Shown piece by piece: positions 8,662 to 17,350 of a stretch of DNA of 64,000 nucleotides; within the stretch, counting starts at the first letter, position 1, and each line of letters starts with the position of its first letter. The translations under genes were made by a program, and so were the position numbers. The notes beneath the pieces were generated by a model, which was not told the origin of the DNA, did no database searches, and saw nothing but the letters and a program-made list of their open reading frames with translations. The DNA is from Microbacterium aoyamense (GTDB taxonomy: Bacteria; Actinomycetota; Actinomycetes; Actinomycetales; Microbacteriaceae), in assembly GCF_023155855.1 (NCBI RefSeq), contig NZ_JAKNUT010000001.1, forward strand, positions 248,001 to 312,000. The letters are read 5' to 3'.

Positions 8662-9396
8662 CTACGGCGTCCTGCGCCGGAGAGTCAGCGACGCGAGGAT
8701 GAGCGAGCCGACGGCGAAGGCGACGACGATGAGCAGGGGGCGCCAGACGTCCCACCCGTCATCGCCCGCCGTCACGGCGTTGATGGTGTCGATCGCGTAG
8801 CTCAGCGGCAGGAAGTCGCTGATGACCTCGAGCGCCTGCGGCATCTGATCGCGCGGCATGAAGAGTCCGCCGAGGATGATCTGCGGGAAGACCAGGATCG
8901 GCATGAACTGGACGGCTTGGAACTCCGTGCGCGCGAACGCGCTCGCGAGCAAGCCGAGCGCCGTGCCGAGCAGGGCATCGACGACGGCGACGAGGCCGAG
9001 CTGCCAGACCGGGCCCTCGACCTCGAGCCCGCACACCCACACCGCGAACGTGACGGTGATGACCGCCTGCACGACGGCCATGAGTCCGAACGCGAGAGCG
9101 TAGCCGAGGATGAAGTCGGCCTTCGCGATCGGCGTCGTCATGAGCCGCTCGAGCGTGCCCGATCGGCGCTCGCGCAGCGTCGTGATCGACGTGATCAGGA
9201 ACATCACGATGAACGGGAACAGGGCGAGGATCGGGCCGCCGAACTGATTGAAGACGCCGTCCTGATCGCTGAAGAGCCAGGCGAACAGCCCCACGAGGAG
9301 GCTCGGCGCGATGATCATGAGCGCGATCGATCGAGGGTCGTGGCTCAGCTGCCGCAGGACCCGGGCCGCGGTCGCGAACGTGCGGGCGGCGTTCAC
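8662..9396 (-). CDS. ABC-2 type export permease
   Basis: A 244-residue integral membrane protein with six helices. The ABC-2 pattern is visible: an N-terminal cytoplasmic part (TFATAARVLRQLSHDPRS), a first helix (IALMIIAPSLLVGLFAWLF), the coupling region RERRSGTLERLMTTPI, and the late segment PQIILGGLFMPRDQMPQAL. Its start codon overlaps the stop of the upstream ATPase gene as GTGA, so the two form one exporter and are translationally coupled. Such pairs usually export drugs, lipids or antibiotics; the substrate is not evident. Confidence 0.9.
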   Translation of the reverse strand: MNAARTFATAARVLRQLSHDPRSIALMIIAPSLLVGLFAWLFSDQDGVFNQFGGPILALFPFIVMFLITSITTLRERRSGTLERLMTTPIAKADFILGYALAFGLMAVVQAVITVTFAVWVCGLEVEGPVWQLGLVAVVDALLGTALGLLASAFARTEFQAVQFMPILVFPQIILGGLFMPRDQMPQALEVISDFLPLSYAIDTINAVTAGDDGWDVWRPLLIVVAFAVGSLILASLTLRRRTP

Positions 9397-10160
9397 GATT
9401 CGCCCCCCTCGCGCGCTTCGCGGCGCGTTTGGGGATGGTCCGCGGATGCCTCGTCCCGCTCGATGAGCGCGAGGAACGCGGCATCCGGATCCGTCGTCCC
9501 CGTGTCGGCGAGCAGGCGGTCAGGCGTCGTGTCGGCGATGATGCGTCCGGCCCGCAGCAGCACGAGGCGGTCACAGCGCAGCGCTTCGTCCATGACGTGA
9601 CTCGACACGAGCATCGTCGCGCCGGCGTCGGCGAGCGCGCGGAAGACGGTCCACAGTTCGCCGCGCAGCACCGGGTCGAGCCCGACCGTCGGCTCGTCCA
9701 GCACGATGAGCTCGGGCGAGCCGAGCATCGCGATAGCGAGTGAGACGCGGTTCTCCTGCCCGCCCGACAGCGACTCGACGGTCTGATGCCTTCGATCGCT
9801 CAGCCCGACCTGGTCGAGCACCCGATCGATGTCGGCGAGCGGCGCGCCGATCAGCCGCGCGAAGTAGCGGAGGTTCTGGTGGATCGTGAGGTCGGCGTAG
9901 ACCGACGCCGACTGCGTGTCGTACGCGACGCGGTCGCGCAGCGCGCGCGAGCCCGCCGGCTGGTCGAGCACCGTGACGGTGCCGCCCGCCACCTTCTGCA
10001 CTCCGACGATCGACCGGATCAGGGTCGTCTTGCCGCAGCCCGATGGCCCGAGCAACCCCGTGATCTGACCCCGCGGGATCTCGAGATCGAGCCCAGCGAA
10101 GACCTCATTGGTGCCGCGCTTGACGCGCAGGCCACGCACCGACACCGCATTATTCATCAC
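9393..10160 (-). CDS. ABC exporter ATP-binding protein
   Basis: A 255-residue ATPase with Walker A (GPSGCGKT, residues 38-45), signature LSGGQENRVSL, Walker B (LIVLDEPTVGLD) and an H-loop (LVSSHVMDEA). It matches the NatA/DrrA-type ATPases that pair with ABC-2 permeases and overlaps the permease gene by four bases. An inverted repeat (ATTCA-N8-TGAAT) lies across its start at 10152-10169, so the TetR protein encoded at 10504-11112 may control it. ATG codons exist at 10160 and 10157. Confidence 0.93.
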   Translation of the reverse strand: MMNNAVSVRGLRVKRGTNEVFAGLDLEIPRGQITGLLGPSGCGKTTLIRSIVGVQKVAGGTVTVLDQPAGSRALRDRVAYDTQSASVYADLTIHQNLRYFARLIGAPLADIDRVLDQVGLSDRRHQTVESLSGGQENRVSLAIAMLGSPELIVLDEPTVGLDPVLRGELWTVFRALADAGATMLVSSHVMDEALRCDRLVLLRAGRIIADTTPDRLLADTGTTDPDAAFLALIERDEASADHPQTRREAREGGES

Positions 10161-10169
10161 GCGGTGAAT
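10152..10169. promoter_or_regulatory. Inverted repeat over the ABC ATPase start, candidate operator
   Basis: ATTCA (10152-10156) and TGAAT (10165-10169) are complementary around CG-rich DNA in a locally AT-rich spot. The repeat covers the start codon, an effective place to block a leaderless or nearly leaderless message. The TetR regulator two genes upstream is the obvious candidate binder. The function is inferred. Confidence 0.45.
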
Positions 10170-10184
10170 TATTCTCCTGACCCG

Positions 10185-10478
10185 CTACGCGGTCAAGGGG
10201 TTCGATGCCTTGCCTTCGAGCCAGAGCGTGTCGGACGCATCGGAGTGCGTCGTGCCCGTGCCGACGTGCTTCGCATCGATCTTCGGCCCCTTCGTGATCA
10301 CATGCACGAGCGCCATCGCGTGCCCGCGGCCGAGACCGTAATCCTCGCCCAGCCACGACACGATCTCGGCCGACTTCGTGCCGGGACCGAAGCCCTTCTC
10401 GGTCGCGAGGTCGATGAACTGCCGCGGCGTGAGCCCCGTCTTGTCCTCGATGTTGTCGAGGTATGCCTGGAACGACAT
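10185..10478 (-). CDS. DUF4287 domain protein
   Basis: A 97-residue protein starting MSFQAYLDNIEDKTGLTPRQ, with the DUF4287 pattern through TKSAEIVSWLGEDYGLGRGHAMA. It has a good Shine-Dalgarno (AAAGGA) before ATG 10478. The family is widespread and has no known biochemical role. It sits between the TetR gene and the ABC exporter on the same strand, so the three may be co-transcribed. Confidence 0.82.
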   Translation of the reverse strand: MSFQAYLDNIEDKTGLTPRQFIDLATEKGFGPGTKSAEIVSWLGEDYGLGRGHAMALVHVITKGPKIDAKHVGTGTTHSDASDTLWLEGKASNPLTA

Positions 10479-10503
10479 GCGCTTCCTTTCAGCCGCCTGC
10501 GCC

Positions 10504-11112
10504 TTATCCGGTCAGGTAAGTCTGGACGTTGGGTCCGACACGTGCCACGAGCTCGTCGACGGATGCCGCGGCCAATGCCGGAAGCTTGAGAACGTAGCGG
10601 GCCACGAGCAGGCCGGCGATTTGCGATGCGACGAGACTCGCGCGGAGCGCGGCATCCGGAGTCTCCAGCGCATCGGCGATCCGCCCCAGCAGCTCGCGCG
10701 AGAGGAACCCGGCGAGCAGAGGCGTCGCGAGCTTGTTTCCGATCGCCGAGCGCAGCAGAACGACGCCGCGCTTCTGCACCTCGGGACGCTCCCACGCCTC
10801 GAGCACGTAGCGCACGATGCGCTCCCCGAGCACGTCGCGCGGGCCCCCGAGCATCGACGGGATGTCGACGTCGGGGCGCATGGGCGCGCCGATCGTGTGC
10901 CCGAACAGATCTGCTTTGGTGCCGAAGTAGTGGTGCACGAGTGCGGAGTCCACACCGGCGCGCGCCGCGATGCCGCGGATGGTCGCGCCGTCGTAGCCGA
11001 GGTCGGCGAACTCCGCGACAGCAGCGTCGACGATGTCGTCGCGCGCGCTCGGCTCACCCGCGCGAGGTCTCCCGCGCCGGCGGCGCGCGGTGGGGACGAC
11101 GTACTCGGGCAC
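10504..11112 (-). CDS. TetR/AcrR family regulator of the ABC exporter
   Basis: A 202-residue protein from a GTG start. After a basic N-terminus (RRRRGRPRAG) the helix-turn-helix reads FADLGYDGATIRGIAARAG, then VDSALVHHYFGTKADLF, classic TetR, in about residues 30-75. The C-terminal part resembles TetR_C domains found beside ABC-2 exporters. It is upstream of DUF4287 and the exporter genes on the same strand, and the repeat at 10152-10169 is the candidate operator. Confidence 0.88.
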   Translation of the reverse strand: MPEYVVPTARRRRGRPRAGEPSARDDIVDAAVAEFADLGYDGATIRGIAARAGVDSALVHHYFGTKADLFGHTIGAPMRPDVDIPSMLGGPRDVLGERIVRYVLEAWERPEVQKRGVVLLRSAIGNKLATPLLAGFLSRELLGRIADALETPDAALRASLVASQIAGLLVARYVLKLPALAAASVDELVARVGPNVQTYLTG

Positions 11113-11175
11113 GCGCTCAGCCTACGACCGGCCGGTCATGCAATCACAAGGCAGGCCGGGTGCAGGGCCGTACCG

Positions 11176-11241
11176 TCGGAGAATGTCGCGATCGTCGGAT
11201 CGATCGCAGAGGAATCATCCGACATCGGTGACATTCTCCGA
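11176..11241. repeat. Long-range inverted repeat between sdaA and the TetR gene
   Basis: TCGGAGAATGTC (11176-11187) and GACATTCTCCGA (11230-11241) are perfect complements 42 bases apart. Inside, GTCGGAT (11195-11201) and ATCCGAC (11217-11223) also pair, giving a two-part stem. It lies in the 156-bp gap after the sdaA stop (11269) and before the TetR start (11112). It may be a terminator for sdaA, a structured leader or a remnant element; no T run is present. Confidence 0.5.
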
Positions 11242-11268
11242 CCGAGCGACCCCACGGACCGCGCCGGG

Positions 11269-12834
11269 TCAGCACTCGATGACGTTGACCGCGAGGCCGC
11301 CCTCGCTCGTCTCCTTGTACTTCGTCGACATGTCGATGCCGGTCTGGCGCATCGTCTCGACCACGGCATCCAGCGAGACGTAATGGCTCCCGTCGCCGCG
11401 GAGCGCGAGGCGCGCGGCCGTGACCGCGGTCGACGCCGCGATCGCGTTGCGCTCGATGCAGGGGATCTGCACGAGCCCGCCGACGGGGTCGCACGTGAGA
11501 CCGAGGTGGTGCTCCATCGCGATCTCGGCGGCGTTCTCGATCTGGCGGTTCGTCCCGCCCATGACCGCCGTGAGGCCGCCCGCGGCCATCGCACATGCCG
11601 AGCCGACCTCGGCTTGGCATCCACCCTCGGCGCCCGAGATCGAGGCGTTCGCCTTGAACAGCGAGCCCAGCGCCGTCGCGGTGAGCAGGAAGCGCCGGAT
11701 GCCGCGGCGGCGATTCGCCTCGGCGACCGCCCCGGGCGACTCCTCGGCCAGGGACACGACCGGAGGGTGGAAGCCGAGCAGGGCGCTGCCCACGAGCTCG
11801 CCGTAGGGCGTCACGGCGTTGCCCGCCCCGAGGCCCGAGTCGGCGAGGAATCGCCACCAGTACATCGCGACGGCGGGAAGGATGCCGGCGGCCCCGTTGG
11901 TCGGCGCCGTCACGACGCGCCCGCCCGCCGCGTTCTCCTCGTTCACGGCGAGCGCGAACGCGCCGAGCCACTCTCCGGGGAGCTCGCGGTGACCCGTCGC
12001 CTCGGCCTCGTCGAGCTGTGCGCGGATCGAGCTCGCGCGGCGCTTGACCTGCAGCATCCCCGGCAGCACGCCGTCGGCCACGAGCCCCGCTTCGACGCAC
12101 GCGGCCATGGCATCCCAGATCGCGTCGAGTCCCTCGGCGATCTCGTCGTCGCTGCGCAGCGCCTCTTCGTTGAGGCGCGCGGCCTCGGCGATCGTGATGC
12201 CTCGCTCGTCGCACACGGAGAGCAGGTCTTCCGCGCTCGCGAAGTCGAGGGGGAACGCGTGTGCGCGCACGCGCGGCGGCTCGCCGTCGCGCCGGATGAA
12301 GCCGCCACCGACCGAGTAGTACGTGTCCCGCAGGACGAGGCCCGCGTCGCTCGCGGGGGCCGCGAGCCGGGGCGTTCCGGTCTCGCGGACCACGCCCGAC
12401 GTCGCGCGAGGTGGGCCGTGCGCGGCATCCGCCCACGCCTCCAATGTCATGGCGTTGGGATGCCCCGGCAGTCGCGTGCGCGGAGCGAAGACGACGTCGC
12501 CCTTCTCGAACGGGATCTCGTGCGTCCCGTCGAGAGACAACGTCGAGCCGGAGGGCCACGCGCTCCAGGCCGAGCGCACGGCGTCGGGATCGACCGTCTC
12601 GGGAGCGAGTCCCTGAAGACCCGCGACCACGGCGTCGGGCGTCCCGTGACCGATGCCGGTCGCGCCGAGCGAGCCGTAGAGCGTGCAGGTGACGCGACCC
12701 ACGTGGCCCAGGAGCCCCTGCTCGCGCAGGCGCACGACGAAGTCGAGGGCCGCCCGCATGGGGCCGACCGTATGGGAGCTCGAGGGTCCTACTCCGATGG
12801 AGAACAGCTCGAACGCCGAGACGTACGCGCTCAC
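11269..12834 (-). CDS. sdaA: L-serine ammonia-lyase (iron-sulfur L-serine dehydratase)
   Basis: A 521-residue single-chain enzyme turning L-serine into pyruvate and ammonia in the cytoplasm. The N-terminal beta domain begins [20 protein letters not shown], with the GPSSSHT motif. The alpha domain holds the [4Fe-4S] cysteines ([34 protein letters not shown]) and the substrate region [12 protein letters not shown]. The protein ends ...NVIEC; a C-terminal Cys that caps the open iron site is known for this family. Start is GTG at 12834. It seems monocistronic. Confidence 0.96.
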   Translation of the reverse strand: MSAYVSAFELFSIGVGPSSSHTVGPMRAALDFVVRLREQGLLGHVGRVTCTLYGSLGATGIGHGTPDAVVAGLQGLAPETVDPDAVRSAWSAWPSGSTLSLDGTHEIPFEKGDVVFAPRTRLPGHPNAMTLEAWADAAHGPPRATSGVVRETGTPRLAAPASDAGLVLRDTYYSVGGGFIRRDGEPPRVRAHAFPLDFASAEDLLSVCDERGITIAEAARLNEEALRSDDEIAEGLDAIWDAMAACVEAGLVADGVLPGMLQVKRRASSIRAQLDEAEATGHRELPGEWLGAFALAVNEENAAGGRVVTAPTNGAAGILPAVAMYWWRFLADSGLGAGNAVTPYGELVGSALLGFHPPVVSLAEESPGAVAEANRRRGIRRFLLTATALGSLFKANASISGAEGGCQAEVGSACAMAAGGLTAVMGGTNRQIENAAEIAMEHHLGLTCDPVGGLVQIPCIERNAIAASTAVTAARLALRGDGSHYVSLDAVVETMRQTGIDMSTKYKETSEGGLAVNVIEC

Positions 12835-12885
12835 CGTCCCAGCGTAGTGCTCACCCGGAAGAAAGGGAGGTGATCAGGATGCTCA

Positions 12886-13257
12886 TCACGGGAGCTGGAA
12901 GGCGATCAGACCGACCGTGTTGCCCTCGGAGTCCTTGATGAACGCCTGCCACTCCTCGTAGCCCTCGGGCCCGAGGGTGTCGTCCTCGTGGGTGAAGATC
13001 ACATGTGGACGCGTGACGACCTCGACGAGTCCTTCCAGTCGTTCGAGCGTCTCGTGCACGTTCTCGACGTGCAGATAGACCAGCGAACTCGGCGCAGCGC
13101 GATCGAGAAGCAGACGCACACCGTCGAGGTCGAAGAACAGGAGGCCGGGCGGGTCGAAAAGCGCCGACGGCGGGGTGTCGAGCAGCACGGTGTAGAAGTC
13201 CGCCGCACGCTGCAGATCATCCGCGTGCTGGGCGATCTGGACGAGTCTCACGCGCAC
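12886..13257 (-). CDS. VOC (glyoxalase/bleomycin resistance) family protein
   Basis: A 123-residue protein with the paired beta-alpha-beta-beta-beta units of the vicinal oxygen chelate fold (VQIAQHADDLQRAADFYTVLL at the start, FIKDSEGNTVGLIAF at the end). Family members are lyases, dioxygenases or binding proteins. Candidate metal ligands are the His near residue 10 and late acidic residues. Substrate is unknown. It starts at a GTG and is separate from sdaA. Confidence 0.82.
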   Translation of the reverse strand: MRVRLVQIAQHADDLQRAADFYTVLLDTPPSALFDPPGLLFFDLDGVRLLLDRAAPSSLVYLHVENVHETLERLEGLVEVVTRPHVIFTHEDDTLGPEGYEEWQAFIKDSEGNTVGLIAFQLP

Positions 13258-13298
13258 ATTCTGTCATCGCGAACGAGCGGCCGCGAGCAGTCGAGTGG

Positions 13299-13616
13299 TC
13301 AGTCCGCGAGGTCCTGGACCGCGCGATTGACCGCGCGGGTCGCCGAGAACTTCAGGACCGTGTAGTCGTCGATCTGCGACGAGCCGTCATCGTCGGCGAA
13401 ACGCACGCGATGGCCCTTGTGCTCCTGCGGGTAGAACCTGCCGAACCCCGTGAGGGTGACCTTGTTGCCCTTGGCGACGAGCTCAATGAGCTCTTCGATG
13501 AGAGCGTCGTACACCTGCTGGGTGACCGGGAGCGGAACACTCCCCCGTCGTGCGACTCGCTGCACGAACTCGCGCTTGCTCACGCGCTCCTGGTCGAATC
13601 CTGCGATAACAGTCAT
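13299..13616 (-). CDS. HU-family DNA-binding protein
   Basis: From ATG 13616 the product is 105 residues, close to the usual HU length plus a short tail. The HU pattern is visible as VSKREFVQRVARRG, LIELVAKGNKVTLTGFGRFYPQEHKGHRVRF, with the beta-arm region following. The upstream ATG at 13658 has no ribosome site, whereas GGGGA lies 9 bases before 13616. HU proteins bend DNA and shape the nucleoid. It lies just beyond the flagellar cluster, but a specific link is not shown. Confidence 0.85.
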   Translation of the reverse strand: MTVIAGFDQERVSKREFVQRVARRGSVPLPVTQQVYDALIEELIELVAKGNKVTLTGFGRFYPQEHKGHRVRFADDDGSSQIDDYTVLKFSATRAVNRAVQDLAD

Positions 13617-13783
13617 CAGTGCCGTCCCCAAACTGCTCGCTCGAAGCGAGCGATTCATGAGCCGCGGCGATATTGCTCTCCCAGTGCCACGACTCGTCCC
13701 AGGGCATGCCGTCGGCCAGATGACGGATGCCTCAACGAAAGAGTACCCGATCCTCTCGATTAAGGGGAGAAGTCTTGGATTCG

Positions 13784-13798
13784 CTCGTTTATGAACGA
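13784..13798. promoter_or_regulatory. Partial copy of the flagellar palindrome
   Basis: CTCGTTTATGA (13784-13794) repeats the first 11 bases of the site at the sigma factor gene, and TCGTT/AACGA (13785-13789, 13794-13798) form their own inverted repeat. It stands just after the fliW stop (13809), in the gap leading to the HU gene. It may bind the same unknown regulator as the sites at 17421, 38940 and 39838. Confidence 0.4.
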
Positions 13799-13808
13799 AT
13801 GCCCTCGA

Positions 13809-14195
13809 TCAGCGGCCGAGGAGCGCTCGGACGGGGTAGTTCTGATCGTCGAGGATGATCTGCGCCGCGCGGCCGGTCTGCCGATGCAGGATGATCGGTG
13901 CGCGCAGATTCAGGTAGACGCCGTCATCCGCAGGATTGACGACGACGAACACGCGCGCATCGGTCCCATCGGCGGCCCCGATCTCGGCGAGCATCCCCGC
14001 CGTCAGCACCGGCCGGTACCCGTAGTCGCCGACGAGCGGATCGAGGAGGAAGAGGCGAACCGAGCCCACGCGCGAGTGGAGCGCGTAGAGACCATCCGCG
14101 CCATCGACCCGATGGAGCGTGTAAGCGGTGTGCGGAGCGAGTCCGGGGGGAGCAGAGGCGAAGTCGACATCGACGACGACGGCAGTCGCGGTCAT
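13809..14195 (-). CDS. fliW: Flagellar assembly factor FliW, CsrA antagonist
   Basis: A 128-residue protein. The FliW core is clear: DYGYRPVLTAGMLAEIG, FVVVNPADDGVYLNLRAPIIL, then AAQIILDDQNYPVRALL. In Bacillus subtilis FliW binds flagellin in the cytoplasm; when flagellin is secreted, FliW is freed and sequesters CsrA, raising flagellin translation. The start overlaps the flgL stop as ATGA, so it is co-translated with the hook-filament junction genes. With csrA encoded 3 kb away and GGA hairpins in the fliC leader, the whole switch is in this cluster. Confidence 0.93.
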   Translation of the reverse strand: MTATAVVVDVDFASAPPGLAPHTAYTLHRVDGADGLYALHSRVGSVRLFLLDPLVGDYGYRPVLTAGMLAEIGAADGTDARVFVVVNPADDGVYLNLRAPIILHRQTGRAAQIILDDQNYPVRALLGR

Positions 14196-15079
14196 CGCAG
14201 GAACTCGAGGAGATTCGTCTGCAGAGACCGAGCGGTCACCTGGAGGGCGGACTGGAAGACGAGCTCCGCGGATTGGAGCCGCACGAGCACCTCGAGGCTG
14301 TCGACATCTTCGACATCCGCTCGGCGGGCCTCGAGATCGATCGAGGCCGAGAGGTTCTGCGACGACGCACGCTCGAGCTGCGCCTGCTGGGCCCCGGTCG
14401 CGCCGCGGGCCTCGATCATGCTCGTGAGCCGCGCATCGATGTCGGCGAGCCGCGGGCCGATCTCGGCACCGGCTCGCAGCTCCGTCGCGATGTCCCCCAG
14501 CACGGCGAAGATGCTCGCCGCTCCCGCACCGAAGGCCTGCGATCCGTCCACGTCCACGCGGACCGTCTCGTTGTCGTTGATGCGCCGGTCCACGCTGCTT
14601 CCCGCCGTTCCGTTGAAGGTGTAGGTTCCCGCCTCGAACGCCCTTCCCGCGTCGCTCGTGCCGGCGAACACGCTGCGTCCGAGGACCGTCGTGTTGGCCT
14701 GCGCGAGGAGGCTCGCGCCGATGCTCTCGAGCTCGGCGGCGATGGAATCCCGCGCCGCTTGACTGAGCGCACCGGAGTTCGCTCCCTGCGCGGTGAGATC
14801 ACGGGCCCGGTTCAGCAGGTCGATGGCCGAGCCGAGCGCCGTATCGGCGGTCGTCACCCACGCCATTCCGTCACTGACGTTCCGCGCGTACTGCGCCACT
14901 CGCGCCTGCTCGCCGTGCAGGCCGAGGGCGGTGGCCGAAGCGGCCGGGTCATCGCTCGGAGTGCGGAACACTCGCTGCGAGGTGGCCTGACTCTGCAGGC
15001 GATCCCGATCGACGAGCGCCGCCTGCAGCGTGCGGAGCGTCTGGTCGGTCATGGTGCTGCTGGTGATCCGTGCGCTCAC
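14192..15079 (-). CDS. flgL: Flagellar hook-filament junction protein FlgL
   Basis: A 295-residue flagellin-like protein. The N-terminus (ARITSSTMTDQTLRTLQAAL) and C-terminus (DVEDVDSLEVLVRLQSAELVFQSALQVTARSLQ) form the paired helices of axial proteins. FlgL is HAP3, joining filament to hook. GTG start at 15079 with GGGAG eight bases before. It lies 13 bp after flgK and overlaps fliW. Confidence 0.93.
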   Translation of the reverse strand: MSARITSSTMTDQTLRTLQAALVDRDRLQSQATSQRVFRTPSDDPAASATALGLHGEQARVAQYARNVSDGMAWVTTADTALGSAIDLLNRARDLTAQGANSGALSQAARDSIAAELESIGASLLAQANTTVLGRSVFAGTSDAGRAFEAGTYTFNGTAGSSVDRRINDNETVRVDVDGSQAFGAGAASIFAVLGDIATELRAGAEIGPRLADIDARLTSMIEARGATGAQQAQLERASSQNLSASIDLEARRADVEDVDSLEVLVRLQSAELVFQSALQVTARSLQTNLLEFLR

Positions 15080-15092
15080 TGCCTCGGCTCCC

Positions 15093-16499
15093 TCATCGTC
15101 CGACCAGACCGGTGCGGTTGATCAGCACGTCGAGCGCTTCGTCCATCGCGGTGAGCACCCGTGCTGCGGCCTGATACGCCGTCTGGAAGGTGAGCAGATT
15201 GATGGTCTCCTCGTCACCGTCGACCGAGGCGTTCGATTGCTGTGCGGTGAGGGATGCCACGGCCGCCGTCCCGGCGATGTCCGCTCGCTGCACGTCGCCC
15301 GCGACGTGCACCCCGAAGCTCGTCACGAAGGTCGACCACGAGGCCGACGGCCCGGTGGCGGATGCCCCGAGGCGGCTGATCGCGTCGGCGATCGTCGTGT
15401 CGAGCGGCCCCGCACCACCGGCGGCGAGCGCCAGCTCGTCGATTCCGGTGGGCAGGACGCTCAACCCCCTCGCGGCAGGGATCGCGGGATCCAGACCGAA
15501 GAAGTCGCCCCCCGGGACTCCGTCGGGCCTGGATCCCGAGCTGTGAAGGTCGTTGACCGTCTGCGCGAGGTTCACCGCGACCGTGTTGTACGCCGCGGCG
15601 GCGGCAGCCAGCGCGCCACCCTCCGCCGCGGGCGCGAGCACGCTGATCGTGCCGCCGAGCGCGCCGCTGACCGCGGCGATCGGCTCGCCGGGGCGGTCGA
15701 CCCACGCGAGGGAGATGCGCCCGCCGTCCGAGACGTCCTGCGGCCCGCCTGCCACCAGGGCTCGGGCCCGGTCGCCGGAGACGAGTGCGTTGCCGTCGAC
15801 CCGCACCGTGAGGGTGCCGTCGGTTTCCAGGGTTCCCGTCGCGCCGACCGCCGTCGCGAGCTGCTGCGCGAGCACGTTCCGCTGATCGATCAGCTCGTTC
15901 GCCGTGCGGCCGGACTGGAGCGCCTCGCGGATCTGACCGTTGAGCAGAGCGACCTGACCGGCTGTGGCGTTCACACCGGCGACTTGCCGATCGACTCCCG
16001 CCCGCAGGTCGGACCAGCGCGTCGAGACGGCGTCATAGCCCGCGACGATCTGGCCGATGAGGACTTGGGCGTTGCTCAAGACGATTCCGGCGGTCGCTGC
16101 GTCGGGCTTGTTCGCGAGGTCGGCCCATCCCGCCCAGAATCGGTCGAGGTTCGAGGCGAGGCCTTCCGTCGTCGGTTCGGCCATGGCCGCCTCGGTCTGC
16201 GTCGACGCGGCAGCCCGCGCCTCCCAGTAGCCGGAGGTCGACAGGGCATCGCGTACTCGGGCGTCGAGCACGGCGTCACCCAGTCGCGCGATGCCCGTGA
16301 CGTTCACGCCCCCGCCGACCGAGAGCGGCGACGGCCACAGACTCGTCTGTCCGGCGGGCGAGGAAGGCGACTGCTCGACGCGCTGGCGTGTGTAGCCCGC
16401 CGTCGTCTGATTCGCGATGTTCTGGCCGGTGACGTTCATCCCGGCCCTCGCCGCTGCGAGACCGGACTCCGCGAGCCGGATCCCCGAGAAGGACGACAC
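15093..16499 (-). CDS. flgK: Flagellar hook-associated protein FlgK
   Basis: A 468-residue HAP1. The start GTG 16499 gives VSSFSGIRLAESGLAAARAG, the standard FlgK opening, followed by the rod-protein motif GQNIANQTTAGYTRQRV. The C-terminal axial helix reads ETINLLTFQTAYQAAARVLTAMDEALD. The protein is the first junction layer on the hook. It begins four bases after flgN, whose product is expected to be its export chaperone. The open frame continues upstream of 16499, but that part only shadows flgN. Confidence 0.94.
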   Translation of the reverse strand: MSSFSGIRLAESGLAAARAGMNVTGQNIANQTTAGYTRQRVEQSPSSPAGQTSLWPSPLSVGGGVNVTGIARLGDAVLDARVRDALSTSGYWEARAAASTQTEAAMAEPTTEGLASNLDRFWAGWADLANKPDAATAGIVLSNAQVLIGQIVAGYDAVSTRWSDLRAGVDRQVAGVNATAGQVALLNGQIREALQSGRTANELIDQRNVLAQQLATAVGATGTLETDGTLTVRVDGNALVSGDRARALVAGGPQDVSDGGRISLAWVDRPGEPIAAVSGALGGTISVLAPAAEGGALAAAAAAYNTVAVNLAQTVNDLHSSGSRPDGVPGGDFFGLDPAIPAARGLSVLPTGIDELALAAGGAGPLDTTIADAISRLGASATGPSASWSTFVTSFGVHVAGDVQRADIAGTAAVASLTAQQSNASVDGDEETINLLTFQTAYQAAARVLTAMDEALDVLINRTGLVGR

Positions 16500-16503
16500 G
16501 CTG

Positions 16504-16998
16504 TCACACCCTCGTATCGAGGATGACGGCTTCGCCGCCACCCCGTACGACGTCGCCGGCCTGGTCGTACTCCCCTGTCGCGACACCGAGACCGGCGATG
16601 GTCTCCTGCGTGACGCGGATCGCGGTGCGCAGACGCTGCTCGTTGATCTTCTTCAGTTCGCTGATCTCAGCGGCGAGGTCGACCATCGCCGTCAAGTGAC
16701 CATCCATCACTTCGCGCCACGCATCGGTGGGCGCCACGTCGATGAGTTCGCGGAGGGTCTTGGCCTCGGGGTTTCCCCACTCCTTCGCCACCGAGACGAC
16801 GAGCGTGTCGCGCGTGAGAGCGAGCGGGGGCATGAGCGCGATCACGCGCTCGATCTCCTTCGCGGTCTGCGGAACCCATCGGGTGCGCCCCGTCGCCAGA
16901 AGCATCTGCTGGACGTCGAGCTTGAACAGCAGGAGTTCGAGCATCTCCCGCTCTCGCGTCAGATGCAGGCTCAGATCGTGCGCGGCCACGTCGGTCAC
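16504..16998 (-). CDS. flgN: FlgN-type chaperone for FlgK/FlgL
   Basis: A 164-residue, mostly helical acidic protein (LSLHLTREREMLELLLFKLDVQQMLLATGRTRWVP, then EISELKKINEQRLRTAIRV), matching FlgN in pattern and position directly before flgK. FlgN keeps hook-junction proteins soluble and delivers them to the export gate. It is the first gene of the flgN-flgK-flgL-fliW unit behind the sigma-28-like promoter at 17047-17077. Confidence 0.85.
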   Translation of the reverse strand: MTDVAAHDLSLHLTREREMLELLLFKLDVQQMLLATGRTRWVPQTAKEIERVIALMPPLALTRDTLVVSVAKEWGNPEAKTLRELIDVAPTDAWREVMDGHLTAMVDLAAEISELKKINEQRLRTAIRVTQETIAGLGVATGEYDQAGDVVRGGGEAVILDTRV

Positions 16999-17025
16999 CT
17001 CGTCGGGGTCGAAGGATGTTCGGCG

Positions 17026-17046
17026 GGTTCTTCCGCCTCATGAACC
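17026..17046 (-). promoter_or_regulatory. Hairpin at the 5' end of the flgN transcript
   Basis: On the minus strand GGTTC (17046-17042) and GAACC (17030-17026) pair around an 11-base loop that contains GGCGGAA. It touches the -10 box of the promoter at 17047, so the first arm may lie partly before the transcription start. It is a weaker member of the leader hairpins seen at flgB, fliH, fliP and fliC. Confidence 0.35.
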
Positions 17047-17077
17047 ACTATCGCGACGCGCGCGTGGTGTGGTAACC
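17047..17077 (-). promoter_or_regulatory. Sigma-28-like promoter of flgN-flgK-flgL-fliW
   Basis: Reading the minus strand, GGTTAC (17077-17072) is followed after 14 bases by GTCGCGATAGT (17057-17047). This is one of six copies of the same motif, each at the head of a flagellar unit. The CGATA core matches the -10 of FliA/WhiG promoters (GCCGATAA). Confidence 0.82.
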
Positions 17078-17101
17078 CCCGACCGGACGAGGTTCGACAC
17101 G

Positions 17102-17350
17102 TCATCGCGCGGCGCCGAGTCGTCCGATCGCCGTCCGCAGCGCCTCCTCGGCCGAAACGTCGTTCGAGGACTGGACGGCGTCTTGATTCTCGTCGCCGAC
17201 CGCGACCACGATCTCGGCACGGTGGATGCGCTTGTCGTGCGGCGCTTCGATGCCCACCCGCACGCCACCCGGAGTCACCCCGAGAATCGTCACGACGATG
17301 TCATCGCCGATGAGAATGCTCTCGTTCGCACGTCTCGTGAGTACCAGCAT
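17102..17350 (-). CDS. csrA: Translational regulator CsrA
   Basis: An 82-residue protein from ATG 17350, starting [20 protein letters not shown] and carrying [19 protein letters not shown]; the RNA-binding residues Leu4, Arg6 and the Arg of IHRAE are present. CsrA dimers bind GGA in hairpin loops near ribosome sites and usually block translation. Here flagellin is the expected target and FliW the antagonist. A longer frame to 17371 exists but adds a non-family extension. It follows flhA with a 92-bp gap holding a CTCGTAAACGAG palindrome, so it may have its own promoter. Confidence 0.95.
   Translation of the reverse strand: MLVLTRRANESILIGDDIVVTILGVTPGGVRVGIEAPHDKRIHRAEIVVAVGDENQDAVQSSNDVSAEEALRTAIGRLGAAR

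Noticed and set aside
10378..12873. 831-codon plus-strand frame opposite sdaA and the TetR gene
   Set aside because: Arg/Asp/His-rich shadow; the minus-strand genes have full family motifs.
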